Made by a program: the position numbers and the translations under genes. From contig JAACJM010000064.1 of NCBI GenBank assembly GCA_013368315.1, positions 186,001-250,000 on the forward strand: a stretch of 64,000 bases of DNA, read 5' to 3'. Source of the DNA: Tetrapyrgos nigripes. Its lineage: Eukaryota > Basidiomycota > Agaricomycetes > Agaricales > Campanellaceae. The notes beneath the pieces are model-generated. The model was not told the origin of the DNA, ran no database searches, and saw only the letters and a program-made list of their open reading frames with translations. Below, piece by piece: positions 46,488 to 58,360 of the stretch (position 1 is its first letter; every line of letters starts with the position of its first letter).

Positions 46488-47397
46488 GGTGGTGGTGAAA
46501 AATTTGCTTGTTTCGTTGGTTCGGAATTGGCTTTGGAGTTTGTTTAAAGAAAGCCCCCTCTGACTGATCATATATATGCAAGACCTTTTGCAATTGCTTA
46601 CACATTTGAACAATAGGTTGGCCCGCCGAAATCTTCCAGTTAATCCAGAAAGTGTAGTACCTTTTTGAATCAGCTGCTAGCTGAAACTTCATGTGGAGCA
46701 ACAGGAGCCTCTAGCTCATGCTGAATATACAGAGCACTCCAAGATCCTGTGAAACTGAAAAGCAACTTTGCCACAACTGTTGAATTTAATTGCCAATGTA
46801 TTGTACTCCCAGAGGTCTTTGAATGAATCGCGGCGGCATCAGAATCTTACCTTTTCCATGTGTGGCTGTAATGTCCGATGAAGTGCAGCGGAAGAAAGAA
46901 CTGTGGCAACGGGAACTCCTCCACACTAAAGAGCAAATGTAATCATTAAATGGGCGGGACAATTGAAAGAAGGGCTGCCCAATTAGTGATGAAGATTGCT
47001 ATCGTTGAAGATAGCTATTGTTAGAAATATATGTCGGACAGAATTAGTGTGATTGAAAGGTAGGATAATTCGATTTGCATCGTTCTTCTGCCAGTTCGCC
47101 ATTAGCAGCAGAGGAAGGAATCCATTGAGAAGCTTGAAAGATCTCATAGCAGACTGGGGTGCTGAGACCTCTTGCATCATTGAAATGGAAGTTCCAATGT
47201 AAGTAATCAACCTCCGTATAGAGAACCAACTTCAGCAGAAACACCTGTGGCGTTAACTCCCTCATAATGCATCATCCATGACAACAGCCATCATCCAGAA
47301 GGGTAGACTCGGATATTTCATTCTTAGCCGCTTCGACATTTAAGCAAATCGAAAAACACCAACGAGCCTCACTCCAATCACAAAACACCCTCTCCAA
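46488..47397. other. shared upstream region of two divergent secreted-protein genes
   Basis: 910 bp between the divergent starts at 46487 (-) and 47398 (+). A CATATATATGCA element lies near 46567-46578, upstream of the minus-strand gene. Minus-strand open frames at 46983-47265 (for example LLKLVLYTEVDYLHWNFHF) are not supported as a gene. Confidence 0.4.
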
Positions 47398-47720
47398 ATG
47401 AAGTTCTTTACCTCCTTATTTACCCTTCTCGCCATTTCTGGCCTCACTCTTGCCCAGCAGCAGCCATGCTTCAACGCGTAAGTTATCAAGCACCATCTTC
47501 CTTGCTCAGCTAAAGGTTGGCATTTGAAATATTATGTAGTGCTGACCCCGATAATGGCATTGGAAACTACTGCCAGTGCGCAGACGGTAAGCCAGGGATT
47601 CATAATGCATCGATTTGATTTACTCATTCTGCTCCAGGAACTTGCTGGCACCACACAAGTGGTAACCCCCAATGCGATACTGTTGGCAGTCAAATCGACC
47701 CCTGCCCAGCACCTGCTTAA
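47398..47720 (+). CDS. small secreted six-cysteine protein
   Basis: 69 aa in three exons (47398-47477, 47540-47586, 47638-47720), 210 bp in frame, with introns of 62 and 51 bp. The signal peptide is MKFFTSLFTLLAISGLTLAQ. The mature chain has six cysteines (QQPCFNA, NYCQCADG, TCWHH, PQCDT, DPCPAPA), enough for three disulphides, and ends proline-rich. No named family is recognised. The compact size, signal peptide and cysteine content fit the small-secreted-protein class of basidiomycetes. It lies head-to-head with the four-cysteine gene at 46130-46487 and between transposon-rich blocks. Confidence 0.75.
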
Positions 47721-48340
47721 GACTGAATGAAGCCTTTGGGCATTAGCGCATTCTCGCAGACGAGTCATGAAGGCCATGCTGGGAAGATGGATTAGATAGG
47801 CTGAGCAGAACAAGCATGATTCCCTTTACTTATTTTATCCCTACTAGTACCAACTTGCATATCGTCACTTTGCTGTTTGCCATGACCATGCCTATGTATA
47901 TTGTAATTTGTACTGAAAACGAGTTTTGTTAACCAACTAACCCAATCAAGATGGAAAGGCTAGGGCTTGCAATGTTTGGAATGAATGTTCAACATTCAAT
48001 AATAGACAGCTCGCCACTTTCTGAAATTTGGAGGCACAAAGTTGGTCGTGATTCGTAGACTCGCATGGACTACATCCATGCGCAATCAAAGTATGGGATC
48101 CCTGTGTATTCGGTGAGCCATGTCCTGTGTATGGCGGTTCTTGACCACATATTTTGAATCTATAGAAGCTTTCAGAGAAAAAAGTACAGATATATTTCCA
48201 TACTACTCACTTGCCCAAGGGGGTGGCAGTTAAATTTTTTTTTACATCCACTCGGAAAAAATTTTAGTGACCTCGCTGGACCTCCCCCCACTCCCCCCTG
48301 CCTTATATAGTAAATCTAAGATCACGTGAATTAATGATAA
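47721..48340. other. intergenic, no supported gene
   Basis: 3' flank of the six-cysteine gene followed by AT-rich sequence. A homopolymer-rich stretch (T9 near 48234, then C runs near 48283-48299) lies at its end. No gene seen. Confidence 0.4.
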
Positions 48341-49060
48341 GACAAGCTTTACGACCCATGCCTTTGTCATGGAGACTCGCTTCGCTCGCTCCATTCCTAT
48401 GGCATTGGGTCAACAGCTTGTAGGGGGCTGCGCCCCCAAACCCCCGCTAAGTCGGTGCTGGTGCACCTCCATTCCACTGTGAATCATGTATCATTTTTAT
48501 GTCGGCGCTATCATGCCTCCATTCCACTGCGAGTCTGACTTACAATAGAAACCTGATAAGTTCCATGTAGTTCATCATTTTAATCCTTTATGCTTTATAA
48601 CCCAAGCTTTACAACCAATGCCTTTGCACCATTCTATTGTGATTTTTTACATAGAAAACATAGAAACCTAATTAATAAGTACCATGTACTTCATTATTTA
48701 AATCTTTTGTGCATCATAACCCATACCTCACTGAAGGCTCACTGTGCATGCTTCAAGTCCTATCCTTCTGAATCTGTGATCTTTGGATACACTGGCCTTT
48801 CTTGTGAAAAACAAATGCCAGTTCCTCAGCATGGCTATAGGTAGACCATTGAATGATTTGGAGAGGAATTCGCTGGAATGGCAAGTCAAGTGCTATGGCT
48901 ATTGCATACCTTCATCTTCCTTGTATCAAATGTATGTAAAATAAATGCTAGTTCCTCAGCATGACTATAGGGAGACCATTGAATAATTTGGAGAGGAATT
49001 TGTTGGACTCGCAAGCCAAGTGCTATGACTGATATGCCTTCATCTTCCTAATATTTAATG
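48340..49060. repeat. imperfect repeats including a 120-bp tandem duplication
   Basis: Related blocks built on GACCCATGCCTTTGTCATGG and AACC(C/A)ATGCCTTTG recur near 48353, 48610 and 48720. One of these motifs also occurs inside the MITE at 40739-40758. A two-copy tandem repeat with period 120 bp covers about 48817-49056, each unit holding AGTTCCTCAGCATG and GACCATTGAAT. Probably decayed mobile DNA. Confidence 0.6.
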
Positions 49061-49179
49061 TACATGCTCACTGTATGTCAGCTCATGAACAGACCATCTA
49101 ATTAGTCTCAAAAAAACAAACAATTCCAAGCAGATCTTTCCTTCTCGTACTCAATGTCTGGTACCAAACAGCATGAGGG

Positions 49180-50110
49180 CCTGTGGTTCTGGGTTCCAGA
49201 TTGTATCAAGGAGAAATGAAAACCACTTGCAGATAGTGAAAAGCATGGGTATGCAGGTTTTTGATGGGTTGGGAGGTACAGGTATGGGTCAGCATATCTG
49301 AACCCACTGCAAACCCATGACCTGTTTGTGAGGTAGACAGCCCTCATATCCACCCAATATTATCAATTTTCTCACACAAAAAGGACACTCACAGTGTATA
49401 TATACTAATATTTAACTCATTCATTTACTTTATGGTGTGAAACATTGGTGAACCAACTTGTTATGCATTGTATCCCATGGGTCAGGCCTATGACCCATCT
49501 GCCCCGTCCAAACCATTCACCTGCCTGGACAGGTACAGGATTTGGCAGGTACAGGGACAGGTCAGAAAATTTTACCTGTGGGATCCCAGTACTGTTCCCT
49601 ACTTGAGGATGATGATGGATGTTGGGAAGATGAATTGAAAGGAGAGGTAGCTGTAGAGGTGTTTCTATGATTGATATTCCAGAGAGTTTGCCTGGGCTCA
49701 CTTTGCAATTATCTACAGAATGGTTGTCAATGCCAATGACAATCTTGTATTCTCTGCAGAAGTTGTTTGGGAAGGATTTGGATGAGAACAAATGGCTTTG
49801 GAAATAGTGAAAAGCACAGGTCCAGCAGGTTGTCACAGGCCATGGGTAAGGGTCTGATGGGTACAGGTACAGATTTCCAGACCTGTGCCAGTTGCTGGTG
49901 GCTTGGACAGGCCATAAACACTTCAATTAGGCTTTGTAGGTATAGTTCAATGCATTAATATAATCTAATGGTTAATTCTCACCTTTTTTTGAATGCAAAT
50001 TGTTGAGTCTTCCTTCATCAAGTCAAGACCCACAGGTATATAGGGCTCACAGGTACAGGTACGGGTAGCCTCAAAAGTACCTGCAGGATACCCATGCAGT
50101 TCACTACTTG
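49180..50110. repeat. GGTACAGG-rich low-complexity repeat tract
   Basis: Several clusters of GGTACAGG, GGGTACAGGTAC and their complements occur near 49260, 49545, 49860 and 50055, with sequences like TTCCCTACTTG and TTCACTACTTGG at cluster edges. These look like ends of degraded transposons, but I could not pair termini or find duplications. Confidence 0.35.
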
Positions 50111-50453
50111 GAAAGAGACATTAAATATCTATGTGAATGATTGACACAGGGAGATTTGGGTGAAGACAACAGGAGCCAAATTTCAGCTCATTAATGGTTG
50201 ACTTTGCTAATTTCTCACAGTCCCAATGAAGGGCCTTGCACTTGGGACACACTTTGGACTGGAGGATCCTTCTTTGAATTCCTTGTGTTGTGATGATGCA
50301 AAGAAGGGTCAGCTTCGTATTAAGTGTTTCAGAGAGTGTATGTACCTTGATCTGCCCTCAGACACTTGAAGTCTTGGACCACCTCTGGGAATCTGAGAAG
50401 TCAATGCATTCCATTCTGCATCTCCAACAATAGCTTCAATTATAGCAATTCAC

Positions 50454-51134
50454 TCATGAAATACTGGTCATAATCTTCTGCTTCAATAATAGGATTTCTT
50501 CAAATTCCTGGGATGGATCAATTGGAGGCTCAAATAGAGCAGGATCATCTATGCCATCTTCAGGCTCTGGCTCAGGTTGACATTGAGGCCTTGGTTCAGG
50601 AGGTATGGGAGGGTCTTCCTGTGGTTCAATGTGAGCTGTTCCCAGAGCCTGACCTCTACCTCTGCTATGTGAACAATCAAAGCTAGTTGAGAGTGCCTGA
50701 TGAGCAGGAATATTTGCAAGTTGGTTGCGAAGGTCAGCTGGCAAATGTTGAAACCTATTTGCATAGTTCTAACATACTTTATATAAGAAAGTTGGCTAAT
50801 ATATGAACAGACAAACTTACCTGTCCATCTACCTGCATATTTACAATTTCTAAGAAAGCTTACCTGTTGATGGGGTCTTCCACATGCTCTACTTGGGCCT
50901 GGCATTTTGGTGGCAAATCTCAGATCTGTGCAGCAATGCCCTGAGTTAGCTGATACTAATGAACACCATAATTAACCATTTGAAATGGGTCTTCTTGAGC
51001 TGGGTTGTAAGCTTGAGCAGGACCTTGAGGCAAACTGAAGGGTACTGGAGCCATGTCATGTCATTCTTGAGGTACACGCCTTGCCTCAGGACTGTCCATG
51101 ACATGCGCATTTCTTCCTCTTTCACATTGAGCAT
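50454..51134 (-). pseudogene. unassigned minus-strand coding-like fragments
   Basis: Overlapping minus-strand frames suggest exons of an unidentified, possibly transposon-borne protein. The last has RFQHLPADLRNQLANIPAHQ and a proline/acid-rich tail (PEPEPEDGIDDPALFEPP) to a stop at 50454. An upstream piece near 50905 contains MPGPSRACGRPHQQ, and another near 51134-50946 contains LNVKEEEMRMSWTV. I could not join them or name a family. Confidence 0.3.
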
Positions 51135-51690
51135 TGTGATGCCTCTGAGGAGTATTTGGTGGGGTTTCCCTTATTGTTGATTTATTCAGTTTCATAAGAA
51201 TTCAGAAAAACAAAAACAAAAACAAAATAAAAAGAAAACTAATATTCACATTGAAAATGCACCTCTGGGATGCACAGAGTCAGTAATTGTGGCACTCCAG
51301 TTGATTTATAAATCAGCCTTACATGTACTACTGAAATAGCTTTAGAAGTAGAGCAGAGGACACAAAAAGTGTCCTAAGTCACATTACATAGACAAAAGTG
51401 TGCAGATATGAGGCAAATGTTTGAGTTTTCGCGTTTGCGCGCACCGGAGTGTGTACATCGCGTGGCGTGCACGGAAATTACCGGCAGTAAGCGCAGCTGC
51501 CTCTGGCGCAGCTGTTTCCGTCGGAACCTTGGTTAGTAAAGTTATTCTATAATCATTATTCCGACGGGAGGTCCTAACTTAACAAGCTTCGCTCGGTCGG
51601 GTTAGGGATTCGTAGGGACATTGCTTAGTAATGAAATGATTATGTAAATATTGTTTCTTCCCAGGCCCGTCCTATCTTAATATATATAAA

Positions 51691-51925
51691 ACAGTAGCTG
51701 CGAAAATTGATGTCGCTTCCTTTTTTGGAAATAGCAGGGTGCCGGGCTGCCGGGCTACAATCTTTTGCTTCACTCTCCTTCAACGCAGCCTTTGCGTTGC
51801 TAGAAAAGTGGTGTTGGGGTCTACTCTCATATATCTGGACCCATCCCGAAGCAAGAGGTAAGCCAGAAACCAGCCCGGAACTAAATTCCAAAAAAGGAAG
51901 CGACATCAATTTTCGCAGCTACTGT
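51691..51925. mobile_element. 235-bp MITE with perfect 41-bp inverted repeats
   Basis: The arms begin ACAGTAGCTGCGAAAATTGA and are exact complements for about 41 bp (51691-51731 and 51885-51925). There is no coding capacity. The flanking bases do not give an obvious target duplication longer than two bases, so the superfamily is unclear. Confidence 0.85.
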
Positions 51926-52968
51926 AGGATAGACTAAGTCCTAACCCTAAATTTGCCATCCAAATATGGAAATCTTTGTCATACTTAGTCATGTAGATGT
52001 CTACAGCGGCCAGTCCGCCTACTGCTACTCGTTTGTTTTAAGAGTATGTTTCATGCAATTTCCCTTCTAACACACTCTTACAGGTACCTATATAGCTCTA
52101 TGAGCTCTAGTATACATACTTGCTGATAAACCACTGGAGGCATCACAGAATAGGGGGGTCAAAAAAAAATTTAGCCCAGGGTGGACCCCCCCTCCCCCCT
52201 ACCCAATGTGCCGGATATTTATTCCCCCATGCCCTTGCACTTGCCGTTTGTAGCACATGGAGGGGGAAATTAAGAGAACAGGATGCCAGTGGTCGAGAAG
52301 AAAGGCGGCAAATTTCAGGCGACATGTCGTGGAATACATGATCTCAGTAGTTTTCTTTTTGTACAGATGCATATACTAGCTTTGTTTGCTGTCACTGCTT
52401 TCGTGTTTCCAACGCCAAGCACCGGAAATCTAGTCTCGTGAAACAGACTGACGATACTCACTATGCGTGTAGTATGTACCGGAAATCTCTCATCCGTTTA
52501 CCCTTAAGTGACCATCGTCTCGCCCCGGAAATACTTCGACGTGGGTCTAGAGATATCAAGATCCCATCCCAAACCATTACCTTCATCATCCAATATCACT
52601 TCTACTTCATGATTTCAGGCTATCTTACTAAAACACTTAACTGATGAAAAACTAAGGGCAAGGCAATTAGCCTTGGAGAATGAATATGCAGAGACAGTAG
52701 GTTTGTTAGAATAGGAATATTACAAGACGAAGAATAAATTAACAAGCATATAGTTACACACACAAAATCTATAGTATCTACCCTGTCCAACGCTGTCATA
52801 GAGAAAGTGGTCCAGTCAAACCCATCCAGGGCCGGCCTCGAGCTCAGCTAAGGAACAACTTCTCATATCTCCTTACACACGACTGCGGTGCATAATCTGT
52901 AAGCCCAAAAGCAGAAAGGATAGATAGTCAGCTTTTCTACTCACACCAACACACCAACACTTCCCAAA
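51926..52968. other. intergenic, no supported gene
   Basis: Contains A and C runs near 52162-52200 and no convincing coding frame. The last part is the 3' flank of the GT15 gene. Confidence 0.4.
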
Positions 52969-54783
52969 TCACCAAGTAAAAAACCGTTCGAAACACTCAC
53001 CCAACGTATCATGCGAATTACACTCACACTTCCCCCTCTCCCACTCCTCTCCACTCGGACAATGTTGAAACGGTTCGTGTCTATACCCTATATCCCTAAA
53101 AAAGTGAAGCTGTTCTTTGTTTGCAAACAACGCTGCGGCGATTGAGTGGACGGGGGCATCTCCCCAACGTTCGTAGTAGAATCCACCTGTGTTGTCGAGG
53201 TAGTCGAAGAACGTTTGGTAGGCTTGGCTACGCCAGAAATTCATGTCGGCGATTTCAAAGTTGGACCAGACTGGGAATGGCAATTGAAGGTAGAGGTAGA
53301 AGGGATGGGGATGAAGGAGGGAAGGAGGACGGAGGAGGATGGAGGGAAGTAGAGGTGGGAGGGAAGGGGAAGCAAGAGAGTTAATGCGAGGTGAGCAAAG
53401 TTAGCCAGAACATTGACCGAGAATTCAGAAAACAAGGCTGTACGCACAATGACACAAGTTGTATTTATCTCCACCGTTGTCACTTAGGTAGTCCATTGCG
53501 TTTCCTTCGGCGACGAATTGGGGGTACTCGGACATGAAGCCTAGAGGAGTCACAAGTATCCATGAGCCCGAGCAGTGAGACCGCTTCCAAAAAAGGAATG
53601 AGAGCTTCACATACGTTTCACGGTATCCCAAAGCGTAGGTATTGTCTTTTCCCATTCGTAAAACGATATTGTGAACCCTGGTAGAGTAATGGTAGAGGGA
53701 AGGGGAAGGAAGGGACGCCGAACAGAAATAGGTCAGGTCATAACCCTAAGAATAACCCAGACATAAATAGATAATACTCTATATCAAACTCACCGTAGAT
53801 CTTATTATTGTCTCTCAGGTAATCGAATGGGTCATACGTGACATCGCAGAAATACTTGATATCTGGTCTGGGAAAGGTCGGTAAAAGAAAAGAAAAGGCA
53901 GACACCGTTAGTTAAAGTACGCACTCGACACGCCAGTAGTAGCGATATGGTTGGAGGAGGGGATGGTGGAAGAAGAACTAGTATGTGTGAGTCGTCAGCA
54001 TGAAAAGAGCCAATTTTAGCAACCGGGAAGCAAATGATGAGAACAGAAACCCAACGTACGCCACTATTAAACCGACACATGTTGCGATACGGGACACTGC
54101 CTATGACGTTGACGAAAGATGCATGAGAGATCCAAATTTCCTGTGTGAAGAGGGTATGCAACACGGCGTACCAGCGTAGATGATGTTTGCCCTTTGCATG
54201 CTTTCCCGACCCTCGCGAGCACGGTCCTCGTCTACCCAGTCAGGTTGGTACCAATGATCATGGGGTATGAGTCCGAAGGAGACTGGAGCCTCAGTAGCGG
54301 CAGTGACACGTCTGAAAGAAAGAAAAAGACTTTAAGATTAGTTTACATGAAGGAAAAAAGAAATCTCAAACACGCACGTCTTAAACTCCTCCGTAAACTC
54401 TTCCTCGTTGAGGAACACCCAAGGATACCCAAATCTCTTGTTAAAATGCCTTTCGAGGTATCCCATACTCGACAGCACCCCGTCGAGATCAGAATTACGA
54501 GCAAGGATGAGTAAAGTTGCGTTTGCGGTGCCTTCGCCTACTGGTCTGGGTGCTGGTGGTTTAGGTGGAGCAACAAGAACACCTCGGAGGTCTGAAGCCT
54601 CATCCTCAACGGTCTGTACTATTCGCCTAAACTCCTCGAAAACGACTCTGTTCCAGTACAACAAGGTAATCTGGGACGGTTTAGTTTATTTTTAGGCTGG
54701 CGACGGGTAGAAGTAGAGATAGCACTTACCAAGCATAAGACTGCAACTAGGTATCTTTTCCTACCAAATGTGATGGTGGACAT
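52969..54783 (-). CDS. GT15 alpha-1,2-mannosyltransferase (KRE2/MNT1 family)
   Basis: Golgi enzyme that adds alpha-1,2-mannose to O- and N-linked glycans of secreted and wall proteins, using GDP-mannose. Nine exons (54783-54730, 54670-54378, 54311-54172, 54100-54060, 53977-53925, 53867-53794, 53677-53615, 53540-53448, 53270-52969) give 370 aa with no stop. Seen: a short cytoplasmic start and one membrane anchor (RKRYLVAVLCLITLLYW), a short stem, then the family core: FGYPWVFLNEEEFTEEF, MQRANIIYAGSVPYRNMCRF, FFFHHPLLQPYRYYWRVEPD, KYFCDVTYDPFDYLRDNNK, PQFVAEGNAMDYLS, HFWSNFEIADMNFWRSQAY (with the Glu proposed as catalytic), GGFYYERWGDAPVHSIA and a cysteine-containing end. The last intron (53271-53447) is purine-rich on the plus strand. 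The gene appears intact. It would act on secreted proteins such as those encoded nearby. Confidence 0.95.
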
Positions 54784-56173
54784 GAGGAAAGAGAGAGAGA
54801 AAACAGAGAAAATACCAGAGAGTGACGTTGTCTCACTGGTCCAGACCAGGAACAGTTTGAAATTTCAGTGATCATCGCCGAGATATCGCACGCGCAGTTT
54901 GAGTATCTTGAAGCTAAGAATAGGCTGAATAGCGGAATCCAGTGTCTCATTTGGAGACATCCGTTGACGGTGGAGCGTCAGTGATGAAAGGAACCGAGTT
55001 CTAGCAGTTAAGCGATTTTCCCGCCACGTGAAGACGACGCGTCAAAGCATGGTGACGCAGGCCAAAAGTGCCACAACCATGGCGCGTCCTTAAATGGGAG
55101 GTTTCGGTGTTACCAACTTTTCGCATGCTTGAACGTCTGTCGATGCCAATATCCTTCGTCTCCCACAGGCCTATGTGCTATTAGAGCCCTGCAAAAAAGT
55201 CTTTCAGGGTCAGCGCAAAAATACTGTCAATTGTCAAGAAAACAGAATATCAGCGTGGCAGCGTGGTGAGATACCGATATATAATGGATTCTGGTTCTGG
55301 CAGTGGGAAGAAGACTCAGAGGAGCGGTAGGTGAGCGGGTAGGAGAGGACCGGCCAGTGGTCAGAGTGTATGTTACTATGTATGCGACAAGTATGCGAGT
55401 TGGGGGGCAGACCTACGCGGTCTACTGTCTTGATAGTCTTTGGACCAGACCGAGCCAGTAAACAAGCAAAGTGGACAGCGTCATGCCATCTCACTGCTCA
55501 TTGGCCATGGATCAGAAACTCCAAAGAATCAGATAGAGACAAATGAAAATGATGATAATTAAAAACTGAAGACGCAACAACGTTAACAAGAATAGCCAGA
55601 GTAGCCATCCTACAGCTAGTAAGCTAGCAGCTAGCTGCTTGAGTCTTGAGTAGAGGCAGGGGTAGGGGTAGAGTAGACGAAGAAAGGATACTAGGATGAA
55701 GGATAGAGGATACGACACGATTGCACAATTGTACAATTAATATTGTACTGGAGCATAGGGTATGGTATGCTATTTCGTTTGTCAAGTCCAAATGCAAATG
55801 GCCAAGATAATACAGTCATAGTCATAGGCCGATCGGTACACCAACACCACTACCACATCCTGCACAACCACCACCACCACCAACCACCAAGAACAAATGG
55901 TCAACGGACCATCCACAAGCACCGATCGACAACGCCAACTGTAAGTCCAACTAGAACTCCACGGCAAAGTCCAAACCCGACCCAAAACCAACGTAAAATC
56001 ACGTCACACGTCGCATGCACAGTCCAAAACCAAAACCGCCACTGCCATTGTGGCCTCAGACCTCAGGCCTCATAGCCTTCATCTTTCATCCACCCTCGTC
56101 CTCATCCTCATCCCCATCCTCATCTTTCAACCCTCCATCACCTCTTCCTAGCCGACCCTACAACATCAACACC
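54784..56173. other. intergenic between GT15 and CFEM genes
   Basis: About 1.4 kb. The proximal part is the GT15 promoter region. 55743-56170 is rich in CCA/CCT triplets on the plus strand, giving spurious proline- and histidine-rich frames. No gene is supported. Confidence 0.45.
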
Positions 56174-57589
56174 TTACAACACCACCAAAGCCCCCATCAA
56201 CACACCCACCAACGTCAACGCAACACCAACCAAGTGTCCACCAGCAACATCCATCAATGTACCAGGACCCCTCCTCATCGCAGCATTCGACGTTCCCGCA
56301 TCCGACACACTAGGTCCAGTGGCACTGGCACTCGAGCTTCCATTCCCAGACCCAGACCCACTTCCAGAAGCAGACCCCGAGCCAGAAGAAGGAAACGCCG
56401 TAATTGCGAAAGAGACAGACGTCGATGGGGAAGCTATGGCGCAGAATTGATTTGTGAGGGATTCGACGGTGGATAGTTCGGAAGAACAGTTGGATTGCAT
56501 GCAGGAGAGGAGGAAGGAGGTGTAGTTGGCTCTGTTTTTGGGTTTGGGAGGGGTATAGGTGAGGAGGTAAGAAGGTAGTGTGAAGTTGGAGGTAGTGAAG
56601 ATTGGTAAGGTGGTGAGGGTAAAGGGTAAAGACGAGAGAGGGGGAAAAAGGCGGGATTTGTGATATTTGGAGGAGCAGAGAAGAGATATGAAGATATATG
56701 TATGCGCGCAATTGACAGGGTGAAGGCGTGCAAGGAAAAAAAAAACCGCCAGAGTTCCAGGATAGGGCAGGACAGGACAAAACGGGACAGAAAAGTAGAG
56801 GTAAAGAGAGTCACAGTGTCAGGGAGAGGAGGGAAAGGAGGGACAAAAACGCGTTTAGCAAGCTATACCTCAAACTTCAAACGAAGGAAGAAATAACTCA
56901 CCTGCCACAATAACATTCTGGAGAAACGACACTGTTACAGCCTGCTTGGCCAATGGCCATCTGGAAGCAGTTGACGACTGCACAAAAGAAGGAAAGAGGG
57001 ACGTAGTCCGGTCAGTAATGGGTTTGTAATGGAAAAAAGCATAAAGGCGGGATGAAGTAACCAAGTCAACGTATCGACGTCGTAAGAAGGACACGACTGC
57101 TGACAAGCGACTGATAAACGACTGAGCTTTGCAATAGCTGCGAAACAAAAACTACAGTCACAGACGCCGGGTCCAATAAGCCCATAAATGAGGTAGCCAG
57201 CGTCCAGCCTTTCCGCGGTCCATCCACGCTCCCAATGTACAAGCGCATACAACGACACCCAAATCTCTCCCTGAAAACACCTAGCCCATCCAGCCCAACA
57301 AAAACAAAGAAAACTCACCGCAAGTAGAATACCCGCTCAGGCTCGGTAGATCCGCCGTGTTCGTCGTACTCGCACTAACCGAACTGGAATTCGATGCGGT
57401 AGCAGACCCAGAAACGGCACTACCTGTTAGTGAGCCCGACCTCGAACCCGATTCGGTTGCTGAACCGAAAGTGGTTGGAGGTGCTTGTGATGCCTGAGCG
57501 TGGGCTCCTGGGAGGATTTGCCATTGGAGGACGAGAGAAAGAGAGAGGAGGATGAGGGAGAGAGGGAGAGTTGTACTTGAGCGTAACAT
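56174..57589 (-). CDS. CFEM-domain GPI-anchored surface protein
   Basis: 234 aa in three exons: 57589-57319, 56977-56902 and 56531-56174 (705 bp, in frame). The signal peptide ends near AHAQA. A serine/threonine/glycine-rich linker follows, then the CFEM domain with exactly eight cysteines spread over all three exons: GYSTCVVNCFQMAIGQAGC, VSPECYCG, NYTSFLLSCMQSNCSSEL and NQFCAIA. A long SG/SA-rich stretch and a hydrophobic end (VGVALTLVGVLMGALVVL) fit GPI anchoring. CFEM proteins sit at fungal walls or membranes; some bind haem or act in host contact, but the role here is not shown. Both introns are long for this window (341 and 370 bp), and the second has almost no AG between its 5' quarter and its acceptor. 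That pattern supports the unusual acceptor choice. Confidence 0.85.
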
Positions 57590-58048
57590 TTCCGTTCGCA
57601 GTGAGCTGGACTACTTAGATTCCTACCAAAAGTCGGAACGGACAAGGAGAACGAGGAAGTCGGCGAACAATGGGCAAAGAGACTGTCACGTGTGACTTGA
57701 GGGCTGGCTAAGGACCGACATTTACCCAAACGTTTACCTGAACATTTGTTGCAATTGCGTAGATAGCCAGATTACACCTGCACTGCTGTCCAGGCTAACC
57801 AGTGTAAAACTAGTGTCCTTTCTAAATCTGTAACACTTTCAAGACTGTCAAAACGTGAAACCCGTACGCAGGGTGGACCCGACGGCCCTGTGTCAAAGCT
57901 CTTAAAAGGTAACGGCAGTTATGTAGCTCATCATGGTTGATTACATTCATACAGGTATAAATACAGTCCTCGTTGCCTCTCTCTCCTTCTATAACTCAGG
58001 ACAAAGTCTTTATATGACTGGATCTGCAAATACAAGGTACAGTCTCCG
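57590..58048. other. intergenic, CFEM gene promoter region
   Basis: About 460 bp between the CFEM start and the end of the small hydrophilic gene, both on the minus strand. No gene seen; no sharp promoter motif recognised. Confidence 0.4.
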
Positions 58049-58360
58049 TTACAAGACATCCAACAAGCCAGAAAAATCCAACTCACTTTGTACAGGCTGG
58101 GTATCGCCTTTCGAGCCCGGATTCCTCACGTCATAGTCTGTAAAGGAAGCGAACTCGTCAGCAACTTGTCGTCTCCTTCCCTACTGCCTACGTAGCATAG
58201 GCGGATATCAATGAGACATACCTTCCGGATTCAAACTCGCAGCTCCTGCTCTCTTTCCTGCCTTGGGATCCTTCTGCAACTCGGATTCGTCTCTCTTCTG
58301 GATAGCTTCCTTGGGGAACTCGTCTACGGGCTTGTCACCGACGAATTTTTGTTGAGTCAT
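58049..58360 (-). CDS. small hydrophilic protein, unassigned
   Basis: 75 aa in two exons (58360-58222 and 58137-58049; intron 84 bp, GT-AG; 228 bp in frame). It starts MTQQKFVGDKPVDEFPKEAI, has a lysine/glutamate-rich middle (KRDESELQKDPKAGKRAG), and continues after the junction with SLNPEDYDVRNPGSKGDTQP. There is no signal peptide or membrane segment, and the composition suggests a disordered soluble protein. A GGGTATATAAC element on the minus strand near 58461-58471 lies about 100 bp upstream, a plausible TATA box. I do not recognise the family; a stress-related hydrophilin-like role is a guess only. Confidence 0.6.

Noticed and set aside
49108..49926. Minus-strand open frames of 80-170 codons
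   Set aside because: They follow the GGTACAGG repeat pattern and alternative frames are equally open; no domain or splice context.
55743..56476. Proline/histidine/arginine-rich plus-strand frames
   Set aside because: They arise from CCA/CCT-rich sequence and from the antisense of the CFEM gene's serine/glycine-rich region.
57066..57170. An extra middle exon in the CFEM gene (SVACQQSCPSYD)
   Set aside because: It would add cysteines beyond the eight of the CFEM pattern and no donor keeps the phase with the next exon.
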